From contig VSOC01000400.1 of NCBI GenBank assembly GCA_009774615.1, positions 3,598-11,041 on the forward strand: a DNA stretch of 7,444 bases. The letters are read 5' to 3'. Of this stretch, positions 1 to 5,519 are shown one piece after another (the stretch's first letter is position 1; the number at the start of each line of letters is the position of its first letter). The notes beneath the pieces were generated by a model. That model had not been told where the DNA came from, ran no database searches, and saw only the letters and a program-made list of their open reading frames with translations. The position numbers were made by a program, and so were the translations under genes. The stretch comes from Lachnospiraceae bacterium. Its GTDB lineage: Bacteria; Bacillota; Clostridia; Lachnospirales; Lachnospiraceae.

Positions 1-120
1 GTTGTCTTGGAAGAAAAGGCATTGAAAGATGATGCTGTAGACGAGGCAACTTTGCTTGTGTGCAAACAGCTTGGCATTTCCTCTGAGGACATCAAGAAAT
101 ACGGGAAAGGAGAAGTCTAA
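1..120 (+). CDS. Mu gpI-like protease/scaffold protein, C-terminal fragment (partial)
   Basis: Only the last 39 codons are present; the frame is open at the left edge and ends at TAA 118-120. The tail is charged and looks helical, with the stretch LLVCKQLGISSEDIKKYGKG. A closing 'CKQLGIS-EDxxKY' helix is typical of the C-terminus of Mu-like prophage I proteins. In Mu, gene I encodes the prohead protease, and an internal start gives the scaffold (Z) from the same C-terminal part, which helps the capsid protein assemble and is then removed. The genes that follow, a decoration-type protein and a gpT-like major capsid protein, match the Mu order I-33-T. The assignment rests on this short motif and on context; the catalytic domain lies outside the window. 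Confidence 0.7.
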   Translation, partial: VVLEEKALKDDAVDEATLLVCKQLGISSEDIKKYGKGEV

Positions 121-125
121 ACGTT

Positions 126-569
126 ATGGCAGCATTAAACGATGTAAGAGCTACTTCTGAACTTCTGCAGGAAAGTAAGTTTCTGTCTTTGCCTGTTAAG
201 GCAAAAACCACGATTTATCAGGGAGGGCTTGTTGTTTTGGATGCAGACGGTTATGCAATTCCTGGAAAGAAAGCAGCTGGCCTGACTGCAGCTGGGCGGG
301 CAGAGCAAACCATTGAAAATACAGGGGGTGACGGCGAACAGTTCATCCGTGTTGCACGGGGAGTGTTTGTCTTTGATAACACAACTACCGCAGCAAATAA
401 AATTACCCAGGCACATCTCTTAAAACCCTGTTATATCGAGGATGACCAGACCGTTACCGCCCTTGCTGACGGAGCGTCTGCTGCTGGCATGGTCATTCAT
501 GTTGATGCAGATGGTGTTGCCGTTGAAATTGGGCACGGTCTTACGATAACCACGGCTGTCCAGGAATGA
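126..569 (+). CDS. Putative capsid decoration (cement) protein, between scaffold and major capsid genes
   Basis: The protein has 147 residues, no signal peptide and no membrane segment. It is rich in Gly, Ala, Val and Thr and looks all-beta: an N-terminal arm, then strands such as TTIYQGGLVVLDADGYAIP (about 28-46), FIRVARGVFVFDN (73-85) and AGMVIHVDADGVAVEIG (120-136). This pattern of 'starting material made permanent', with a G-ARGVFVFDN core, is seen in small capsid stabilising proteins encoded beside phage major capsid genes (DUF2190-like cement proteins). The position between the gpI-like gene and the gpT-like gene matches Mu gp33. ATG 126 lies 5 bases after the upstream stop; the nearest Shine-Dalgarno-like AAAGGAG (106-112) is 13 bases away, which is long. 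The role is inferred from position and fold impression, not from a recognised catalytic or binding motif. Confidence 0.6.
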   Translation: MAALNDVRATSELLQESKFLSLPVKAKTTIYQGGLVVLDADGYAIPGKKAAGLTAAGRAEQTIENTGGDGEQFIRVARGVFVFDNTTTAANKITQAHLLKPCYIEDDQTVTALADGASAAGMVIHVDADGVAVEIGHGLTITTAVQE

Positions 570-570
570 G

Positions 571-577
571 AAGGAGG
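571..577 (+). promoter_or_regulatory. Strong ribosome binding site of the major capsid gene
   Basis: AAGGAGG is a full match to the anti-Shine-Dalgarno sequence, 11 bases before ATG 589. A second ATG at 578-580 directly abuts it, but is too close to be used and is in another frame. A near-perfect site fits the high copy number needed for a capsid subunit. Confidence 0.75.
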
Positions 578-588
578 ATGAAAACGAA

Positions 589-1473
589 ATGATTATTAAT
601 CCACAAAATTTAAGAGGTATTTATACCGGATTCAACACTCTGTTCACCCAGGCATTTTCCAGTCAGCAGCCAACTTATGAGAGAATTGCAACGGTAGTGC
701 CATCAACAACGGACAGTGAAACCTATGCCTGGCTGGGAGATATTCCAGGGATGAAAGAGTGGATTGGCGACCGTGAGATCCAGAATCTTACTGGTTCCGA
801 TTACACCATTAAAAATAAGGACTTTGAACTTACTGTGGGTGTTGACCGTAACGCAATCGAAGATGACAAGATTGGTCTGTATCGACCATCCATTCAGATG
901 CTGGGAGAATCTGCTGCCATGCATCCGGATGAACTAGTTTATGATTTACTGGCTTCGGGCTTTAATACTTTATGTTATGACCGTAAAGCGTTCTTTTCTA
1001 CTGACCACAAGGTAGGGAAAGAAACCGTAAGCAATAAGCTTACGAACAAACTCACATCGGAAGCCTACAAAACAGCCAGGGCAATGATGATGAATTTTAA
1101 GAACAGCAAAGGTCGTTCTCTGGGACTGGTTCCGGATCTGCTGGTTGTTCCTCCCGCGCTGGAAGCAAATGCAAGGGATATTCTGGTCGCAGACTTTGTA
1201 AACGGAACCAAGAACACGATGCAGGGAACCGCAGAGATTCATGTTGAACCCCGCTTGAAGAGTGACACAGCATGGTTTCTGCTCTGCACGAAGCGTCCGA
1301 TTAAGCCATTGATTTACCAACAGCGTCAAAAGGCAAAGTTTGTGTCCAAAACAGCAGAAACCGATGACAATGTATTCATGAGCAAGCAGTTCCTTTACGG
1401 CGTGGATTCCAGAGGAAACGCAGGATTTGGCTTCTGGCAGATGGCTGTTGGTTCGGATGGCTCCAAGTCATAA
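589..1473 (+). CDS. Major capsid protein, Mu gpT-like major head subunit
   Basis: This 294-residue protein is close to the usual length of about 300 for the Mu gpT family. It forms the icosahedral head shell; the family is considered to have the HK97-type fold. Recognisable family blocks are YAWLGDIPGMKEWIGDR (46-62), the IKNKDFELTVGVDRNAIEDDKIGLY segment (74-98) and the cysteine-containing LCYDRKAFFSTDHKVG block (128-143), followed by the mid-domain VPDLLVVPPALEANARDIL. There is no N-terminal cleavage region, consistent with a separate scaffold encoded upstream. The start is fixed by the AAGGAGG site at 571-577. Downstream, a 37-base gap separates it from the gp36-like gene; Mu has an extra small gene, 35, at this point, which is missing here. 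The family call is clear from the motifs and the neighbours. Confidence 0.95.
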   Translation: MIINPQNLRGIYTGFNTLFTQAFSSQQPTYERIATVVPSTTDSETYAWLGDIPGMKEWIGDREIQNLTGSDYTIKNKDFELTVGVDRNAIEDDKIGLYRPSIQMLGESAAMHPDELVYDLLASGFNTLCYDRKAFFSTDHKVGKETVSNKLTNKLTSEAYKTARAMMMNFKNSKGRSLGLVPDLLVVPPALEANARDILVADFVNGTKNTMQGTAEIHVEPRLKSDTAWFLLCTKRPIKPLIYQQRQKAKFVSKTAETDDNVFMSKQFLYGVDSRGNAGFGFWQMAVGSDGSKS

Positions 1474-1489
1474 ATAAGTCGAATAAGTC
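1473..1489 (+). repeat. Short tandem direct repeat in the gap after the capsid gene
   Basis: AATAAGTC occurs at 1473-1480 and again at 1482-1489, a 9-base period with two copies, immediately after the capsid stop codon. A related AAGTCAT lies just before the stop. No inverted repeat or T-run accompanies it, so it is not a terminator. It is probably a minor duplication; no function can be assigned. Confidence 0.5.
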
Positions 1490-1510
1490 TGACCGAAGGG
1501 AGCAAAGGAT

Positions 1511-1966
1511 ATGAGTTACAGCACATTAACCGAAGTAAGGGAAATGATTAAGGATGATGCACTGAACGCAATTATCGGGGATACATTTATTGAAGAACCA
1601 TCGAAACGTGAGGAACTGGTGGAACCAATCATTCATACGGCTATCGGGGATGCTGATGCAGAGATTGACGGCTATCTTGCCAAACGCTATCCTGTTCCGC
1701 TTTCTTCGGTTCCCAAGGTGATTAATAAGTTTAGCAAGGATATTGCGGTGTATAACCTGTTTTCTCGTATTGGCATTGATGAAGGTACAGACCAGAAAAC
1801 CTATTTAAACCGTTATAATGCAGCAATCAAGTTCCTTACCCTGATTGCTGAAGGCAAAGTTTCTTTAGGTGCAGAAACCGACGATCCGGCTATGGCTGCG
1901 GCGACTGCTTTTTCGGTGAAGTCAAATCCCCGGCTTTTTAGCCGCAGACAATTGGAGGGAATGTAA
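1511..1966 (+). CDS. Mu gp36-like protein (DUF1320), head completion/connector
   Basis: A 151-residue, mostly helical acidic protein. The N-terminus YSTLTEVREMIKDDALNAIIGD (3-24) and the central AIGDADAEIDGYLAKRYPVPL (44-64) are hallmarks of the DUF1320 family (Mu gp36), followed by PKVINKFSKDIAVYNLFSR (68-86), a tyrosine/aspartate-rich linker and the helix RYNAAIKFLTLIAEGKVSLG (101-120). In gp6/gp15-type head completion proteins a similar small helical bundle sits under the portal to prepare the tail joint; that role is inferred for this family. The C-terminus ends in a basic stretch (NPRLFSRRQLEGM). A purine-rich AAGGGAG site (1496-1502) precedes ATG 1511. The stop is 3 bases before the next start, so the two genes are probably translationally coupled. 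Confidence 0.88.
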   Translation: MSYSTLTEVREMIKDDALNAIIGDTFIEEPSKREELVEPIIHTAIGDADAEIDGYLAKRYPVPLSSVPKVINKFSKDIAVYNLFSRIGIDEGTDQKTYLNRYNAAIKFLTLIAEGKVSLGAETDDPAMAAATAFSVKSNPRLFSRRQLEGM

Positions 1967-1969
1967 TCT

Positions 1970-2461
1970 ATGTTTGACATCCGGCTTCAAGGAGATACAC
2001 GGGCTATGCTTAGAAGAATCCGGTATTTTTCTGAAATAGACCGACGAAGTATCAATGCTGCTTTGGCAGAAGTTGTACGAGATTCTACCTTGGAACGTTT
2101 TCGCCAGGGCAAAGAGCCGGAGGGCAGACGCTGGAAAACCTCCATCCGGGCAGCAAATGAAGGAGGCAGAACGCTCATCCAGTCGGCACAGCTTCGCAAC
2201 TCCATCCATGCCCGTTCGGATGCATCGGGCTTTGCCGTGGGTACAAACGTTAAACATGCAGCAACGCACCAGTTTGGAGAACCAGGGCGAACCATACGGG
2301 CACGAAGAAAGAAAGCCCTGCGTTTCCGGATAAATGGACACTGGATTTCCAAAAAGCAGGTTCACATACAAATCCCTGCCCGTCCCTTCCTTGGTCTTTC
2401 GGATGAAGATATGCAGGAAATCAAAGGTACTGTTGAAGACTTTATTGCCCGGGAGGATTAA
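1970..2461 (+). CDS. Phage virion morphogenesis protein (Mu gpG / P2 gpS tail-completion family)
   Basis: A basic 163-residue protein with the ordered motifs of the virion morphogenesis family (PF05069): RFRQGKEPEGRRW (43-55), then LIQSAQLRNSIHAR (69-82), KHAATHQFGEPGRTI (95-109) and the C-terminal IPARPFLGLSDED (135-147). Members act in finishing the head or tail and in joining the two; in P2 the homologue gpS is a tail completion protein, while Mu gpG is a head-assembly protein. Its place here, after the connector-type gene and before the tail genes, agrees better with a joining or tail-completion role and differs from Mu, where G lies upstream of I. The ribosome binding site GGAGGG (1954-1959) sits inside the end of the previous gene. 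Other long open frames over this stretch, on both strands, are shadows of this gene. Confidence 0.9.
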   Translation: MFDIRLQGDTRAMLRRIRYFSEIDRRSINAALAEVVRDSTLERFRQGKEPEGRRWKTSIRAANEGGRTLIQSAQLRNSIHARSDASGFAVGTNVKHAATHQFGEPGRTIRARRKKALRFRINGHWISKKQVHIQIPARPFLGLSDEDMQEIKGTVEDFIARED

Positions 2462-2464
2462 GCC

Positions 2465-2986
2465 ATGCTTTATGCAGAAAGTAAAAACTACCTTATTAAT
2501 AAGTTGAAAGAATCTGGTTTAAAGTCTAAACCCTATACTTCACAGAAAGCTTTGGAAAAAAGCCAGGAATCTCATGTTGGAGCAGTGCTTTTTGAAACCG
2601 AGAGCCTTTCCCGAAACCACTCCAAAACCTACTATAAAGACCAAGAGGGAGTGTCGAAAAAGAGGGTACAGGTCTTTTCGCGAAAGCTTACCTTCAGTGT
2701 GGTCATTGGCGGATATACGGATGATGAAGTCGAAACCATGTTCGAGGAATTTCTTAAACATCTTGACCGCGGTATTTATGTTGATGGAAACTTTGTTTCT
2801 ATTGAAGTTGAAGAGGCAGACTGGGTAACAAAAGATGATTCGATTTTAAAAGCACAGGTTGCCGTCCAGATAAAAATCAGTTTCGATGGCGGGCTTTATA
2901 AAGACAGCGGGCCAAGGAAGTTATGTAAGATCGATGTTGAAGTGGAAAAGAAAAACGAGAGAAAGGAAAAAAGCAATGGCAGCTAA
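2465..2986 (+). CDS. Putative tail terminator / neck protein (position of Mu gp37)
   Basis: I do not recognise the family from a diagnostic motif. The protein has 173 residues: an N-terminal helix (LINKLKESGLKSKPYTSQKALEKS, about 10-33), a loop containing VGAVLFETESLSR (38-50), a strand with conserved feel (KKRVQVFSRKLTFSVVIGG, 65-83), a helix (DDEVETMFEEFLKHLDRGIYV, 86-106), two further strands (NFVSIEVEEADWV; AQVAVQIKISFDGGLY) and a highly charged Lys/Glu-rich tail (155-173). This alpha/beta layout of a helix packed on a sheet is like that of phage tail terminators, which cap the tube and set its end. The place immediately before the sheath region is where Mu has gp37. Its start is preceded by GGGAGG (2451-2456). 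Function is inferred from context and size. Confidence 0.55.
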   Translation: MLYAESKNYLINKLKESGLKSKPYTSQKALEKSQESHVGAVLFETESLSRNHSKTYYKDQEGVSKKRVQVFSRKLTFSVVIGGYTDDEVETMFEEFLKHLDRGIYVDGNFVSIEVEEADWVTKDDSILKAQVAVQIKISFDGGLYKDSGPRKLCKIDVEVEKKNERKEKSNGS

Positions 2987-3230
2987 ACCGCAGAATGGAG
3001 AAAACACGCAGGGCGGGCAAAGCAAAGGGCAGGCTTTGGAGCACCCGGAACAGATAGAACGGCTTTGTAAGAAACATAAAATTAAGGCGGCAGTGTATGC
3101 AGGGGCATGTGCGCTTCATGGTTGGAAACCGGGAAAGGTATTAACCGAAAAAGAATTTCTTGACGGGATTAGTGCCTTTAACCGGATGCCGATAAATCAT
3201 TCCCCAGGGAAAGAAAGTGAGGGAAGGTAA
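2976..3230 (+). CDS. Small phage protein of unknown function (position of Mu gp38)
   Basis: An 84-residue reading from ATG 2976. A longer in-frame ATG exists at 2886, but it would lie deep inside the preceding gene and has no ribosome binding site, whereas 2976 follows GAAAGGA (2961-2967) at 8 bases. The start overlaps the end of the previous gene by 11 bases, a sign of coupling. Residues 1-22 are low-complexity (Gln, Gly, Asn, Lys). From about 22 on there is a compact helical part, EQIERLCKKHKIKAAVYAGACALHGWKPGKVLTEKEFLDGISAFNRMPI. It resembles the short 'KKH-I...vyaGal...gw..gk.lTe.ef...i..F...p' accessory domain encoded in many tail operons. The stop is directly joined to the sheath start. 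It does not look like Mu gp38 (DUF2635). Confidence 0.7.
   Translation: MAAKPQNGENTQGGQSKGQALEHPEQIERLCKKHKIKAAVYAGACALHGWKPGKVLTEKEFLDGISAFNRMPINHSPGKESEGR
3219..3227 (+). promoter_or_regulatory. Ribosome binding site of the tail sheath gene, inside the upstream gene
   Basis: GAGGGAAGG lies at the very end of the 84-residue upstream gene, whose TAA (3228-3230) directly touches the sheath ATG (3231). The spacing from GAGGG to the ATG is 7 bases. The zero-base gap makes translational coupling of the two genes likely. Confidence 0.65.
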
Positions 3231-4679
3231 ATGTTAAGAGATGTAAAAACGAATGTCCGCGATGGTCTTTTGGGATTCTCAGCAGAATCCGGTGACGGCC
3301 TGCATATTAAGATTGGTGTTTCTCCGGTAGAAACGGATAGTCCTATGATCATAACAAGCGATATGGATGCAGACAAAATCAAGAACCGCCTGGGATTATC
3401 TCCATTAGCGGATGCAGTGATGGATTCCGTACAGTGGGGAGCAGGGAGAATCATCTGCATCCCTGTCGCGGCGTCTTCGGAAGGAACCGTCGGAGAAGTA
3501 AAAAAGGAAGGGAAAGGAACCGGAAATCTTACAGCCAAAGGCGCACCGACCAACGCCTTTCCGGTAATTGTAGAGATAACTGCCCAGGGCGGACTGAACA
3601 CGGCTGCTTTTAGGGTTTCTATCAATGGGGGATACAGTTTTTCGGATGAACTTACTGTGCCTGTAACAGGAACTTATGAGATAGAAGGAACAGGGCTGAC
3701 GATTGAATTTGAAGAGGTATCGGGTGAAGAACAGAAAGCAGGGTCATTTGTTGTCGGGGACAGGTTTTCTTTTGAAACCACGGCTCCGACTGCCGCAAAC
3801 AGTGATATTCTTACCGCTTTTGAAAAAATCAAGAACCTTTCCTATGCGTTTGAATTTATTCATGTAGTAGGGGCAAGCACCTTGCCGCTCTGGCAGGCCG
3901 TAAGCGAAGCCCAGCAGGAACTTTTGACCGTATATCATAAACCTGCTTTTGTTCTGCTTGAAGCTGAGTTTCCGGAAAGCGATGCATCCGGAGAACTTCA
4001 TGACTGGGCGCTTCAGATGGAAGCTGATCGCAGAAAAATGAAAAACAGGGATATTCAGGTGTGCGCCGCCTGGGGGCGTATGGTTCGGCTGGACGGTACG
4101 ACGCAGAATATTAACCTGGCCGGAGCAGTTGCCGGAAGGTACGCAATGACTTCGGTGCATAAGTGCATCGGCCAGGTAAGCGATACCGCGGGGATGGGAT
4201 TTTCTAAGGGAAAGCTTCTGGAACTTTTACCGGTTTGTTATGATACAACCATTATTGAAATCCTGGATGTCGCAGGTTATCTTACGTTTCGGGAGTATGA
4301 TGGTCTGACCGATTTCTATGTGTATCATACGAAGATGATGTGCCCGGATGGCAGCGACTATCGCTATGCCGAGGATGTCCGGGTGCTGAACAAGATTATC
4401 CGCGAAACTCGAAAGAAGGCACTGCTTTTAAAGAATGATGATATTGACCTTGATGATATTCAGGGAGAACTGGAAGCCCGTGCAAAGTTTATCAGTGAGC
4501 CATTAGACAAGATGGTTGATCATAACGAGATAAGCGATTACGAAACTACCGTGCTTCCCGGTCATGAGGAAAGCTTTTTAGAAGATGAAACCCTACACAT
4601 AAAAATCCGCTATCTCTCCCGCGGCTATATCCGGGAGGTTGAGATTGACCTCGGACGTGCTGCCATCGGTGGTGAATAA
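3231..4679 (+). CDS. Contractile tail sheath protein (Mu gpL-like)
   Basis: A 482-residue tail sheath subunit; such proteins wrap the tail tube and contract to drive it through the envelope. The N-terminal part (1-90) has the sheath-type segment IKIGVSPVETDSPMIITSDMDADKIKNRLG... with WGAGRIICIPVA near 69-80. Residues about 92-187 form an inserted beta-rich domain (FRVSINGGYSFSDELTVPVTG, then GTGLTIEFE and VGDRFSFETTAP). The subtilisin-like core resumes with the helix and strand ILTAFEKIKN...FEFIHVVG (193-214). The C-terminal domain contains AGRYAMTSVHKCIGQV (301-316), DGLTDFYVYHTKMMCPDGSDYRYAEDVRVLNKIIRETRKKAL (357-398) and the final strand LHIKIRYLSRGYIREVEIDLG (455-475), which donates to neighbouring subunits in known sheaths. 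It may belong to the DUF2586-type branch rather than being a close Mu gpL relative. Confidence 0.92.
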   Translation: MLRDVKTNVRDGLLGFSAESGDGLHIKIGVSPVETDSPMIITSDMDADKIKNRLGLSPLADAVMDSVQWGAGRIICIPVAASSEGTVGEVKKEGKGTGNLTAKGAPTNAFPVIVEITAQGGLNTAAFRVSINGGYSFSDELTVPVTGTYEIEGTGLTIEFEEVSGEEQKAGSFVVGDRFSFETTAPTAANSDILTAFEKIKNLSYAFEFIHVVGASTLPLWQAVSEAQQELLTVYHKPAFVLLEAEFPESDASGELHDWALQMEADRRKMKNRDIQVCAAWGRMVRLDGTTQNINLAGAVAGRYAMTSVHKCIGQVSDTAGMGFSKGKLLELLPVCYDTTIIEILDVAGYLTFREYDGLTDFYVYHTKMMCPDGSDYRYAEDVRVLNKIIRETRKKALLLKNDDIDLDDIQGELEARAKFISEPLDKMVDHNEISDYETTVLPGHEESFLEDETLHIKIRYLSRGYIREVEIDLGRAAIGGE

Positions 4680-4682
4680 AAG

Positions 4683-4689
4683 AAGGAGG
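4683..4689 (+). promoter_or_regulatory. Strong ribosome binding site of the tail tube gene
   Basis: AAGGAGG lies 10 bases before ATG 4700, in the 20-base gap after the sheath stop. It is as strong as the capsid gene's site, consistent with the tube being another high-copy virion component. Confidence 0.75.
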
Positions 4690-4699
4690 GGCAAAGGCT

Positions 4700-5137
4700 A
4701 TGGCTTTAAAAGTGAATGGAAAAAACTATGACTGGGGCGATGTGGATGTCAAATTTCCCGGACTTGTGCTTCAGCTTCAGGAAATCAGTTACGATGATGA
4801 GCTGGAAATGGAGGAAAGCTACGGCAGAGGGTCAAGCCCCCGCGGCTATGGTACAGGAAACTACAAGGCATCTGGCAAGGTTTCCATGCTCCGCGACGAC
4901 TATGACGACCTGCTGGCTTACTGCAGGGCAAAAGGGATTGCCTTTTATAAAATCGGCTTTCCTTCGATTATTGTTTCTTACGCAAACGAAGGCGAGCGAA
5001 CACATATTGATGAATTAAAAAAGGTAAAGTTTACCAAACGAAGCAATAAGGCGGCGCAGGGAGATAAAAATTTAAAGGTGGATATTGACATGATGATTGT
5101 CGGCGGCATTATCCAGGATGGCGTAAAGTCAATTTAA
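4700..5137 (+). CDS. Tail tube protein (Mu gpM-like)
   Basis: A 145-residue protein, the usual size for Mu-like tail tube subunits, which polymerise as stacked hexamers to form the DNA conduit inside the sheath. Segments typical of the family are the N-terminal KVNGKNYDWGDVDVKF (4-19), the EISYDDELEMEESYGRGSSPRGYGTGNYKASGKVSMLR run (28-65), which carries the loop and strand of the tube, and the C-terminal VKFTKRSNKAAQGDKNLKVDIDMMIVGGI (109-137). The QGDKNLKVDID strand is the most recognisable piece. It stands between the sheath and the tail chaperone, the standard sheath-tube-chaperone-tape measure order of myoviruses. Confidence 0.92.
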   Translation: MALKVNGKNYDWGDVDVKFPGLVLQLQEISYDDELEMEESYGRGSSPRGYGTGNYKASGKVSMLRDDYDDLLAYCRAKGIAFYKIGFPSIIVSYANEGERTHIDELKKVKFTKRSNKAAQGDKNLKVDIDMMIVGGIIQDGVKSI

Positions 5138-5153
5138 CCCATGAATGAAAAGC

Positions 5154-5160
5154 AGGAGGA
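5154..5160 (+). promoter_or_regulatory. Ribosome binding site that sets the tail chaperone start at 5169
   Basis: AGGAGGA lies 8 bases before ATG 5169. In-frame ATG 5145 upstream would place this site inside the coding region and lacks a site of its own, so 5169 is preferred; the 8 residues gained by the longer reading (MKSRRIKN) are basic and unlike the rest of the protein. Confidence 0.85.
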
Positions 5161-5168
5161 TAAAAAAT

Positions 5169-5519
5169 ATGAATGGCGAAGAAAAGATTCCAAAGACAAT
5201 GGAAGAAGAACTTAAATGCAAGTATGAGGGAAAGCTTTACCAGGTTGGAATAACGATTCCGATTGATGATGACCATGAAAAAGAGTATTCGTATCGCTTT
5301 AAGCGCCCTAGTGTTCCCAGCTATGACCGTTATGTAAAGACCGCTGCGCAGGGAATAACCAAGGCCAGCAAGGCATTCATGCTGGATGCGGTAATTGATG
5401 AGGACAGGGAGCGGCTTGCAAAAGATATGGAGGAAAACCCCGGCATTGCTATCACGATCGGCAATAAGCTGACAGAGATTCTTGGCCTTACCAATACAGC
5501 AAATTTGAAGAAACTCTAA
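5169..5519 (+). CDS. Tail assembly chaperone, short form (Mu gp41-like)
   Basis: The zero-frame product has 116 residues. It resembles the gp41/gpE-type tail assembly chaperones (Phage_TAC): acidic N-terminus, a strand pair LKCKYEGKLYQVGITIPID (15-33), the block YSYRFKRPSVPSYDRYVKTAAQ (40-61) with the Phe-x-x-Pro...Asp-Arg-Tyr pattern, then helices KASKAFMLDAVIDEDRERLAKDMEENPGIAITIGNKLTEILGL (65-107). Such proteins coat the tape measure protein during tail assembly and are absent from the virion. The stop TAA 5517-5519 lies just after a slippery heptamer at 5501-5507, so most ribosomes should end here and some continue in the -1 frame. It is placed between the tube and tape measure genes, as in lambda, P2 and Mu. 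Confidence 0.88.
   Translation: MNGEEKIPKTMEEELKCKYEGKLYQVGITIPIDDDHEKEYSYRFKRPSVPSYDRYVKTAAQGITKASKAFMLDAVIDEDRERLAKDMEENPGIAITIGNKLTEILGLTNTANLKKL

Noticed and set aside
1922..2371. Long open frames on the - strand and a second + frame overlapping the virion morphogenesis gene.
   Set aside because: They overlap a gene with clear family motifs, have no ribosome binding site, and their translations look like shadow sequence.
2886..2975. Upstream in-frame extension (30 codons) of the small gene before the sheath.
   Set aside because: It would sit wholly within the preceding gene, lacks a ribosome binding site, and a well-placed AAAGGA precedes ATG 2976.
3744..4160. 138-codon - strand open frame inside the tail sheath gene.
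   Set aside because: It is antisense to conserved sheath core sequence, has no Shine-Dalgarno site and no recognisable protein pattern.
4616..4637. Inverted repeat CTCCCG / CGGGAG with a 10-base loop near the end of the sheath gene, considered as a terminator or attenuator.
   Set aside because: It lies in coding sequence for a conserved sheath strand, has no T-run after it, and the operon clearly continues downstream.
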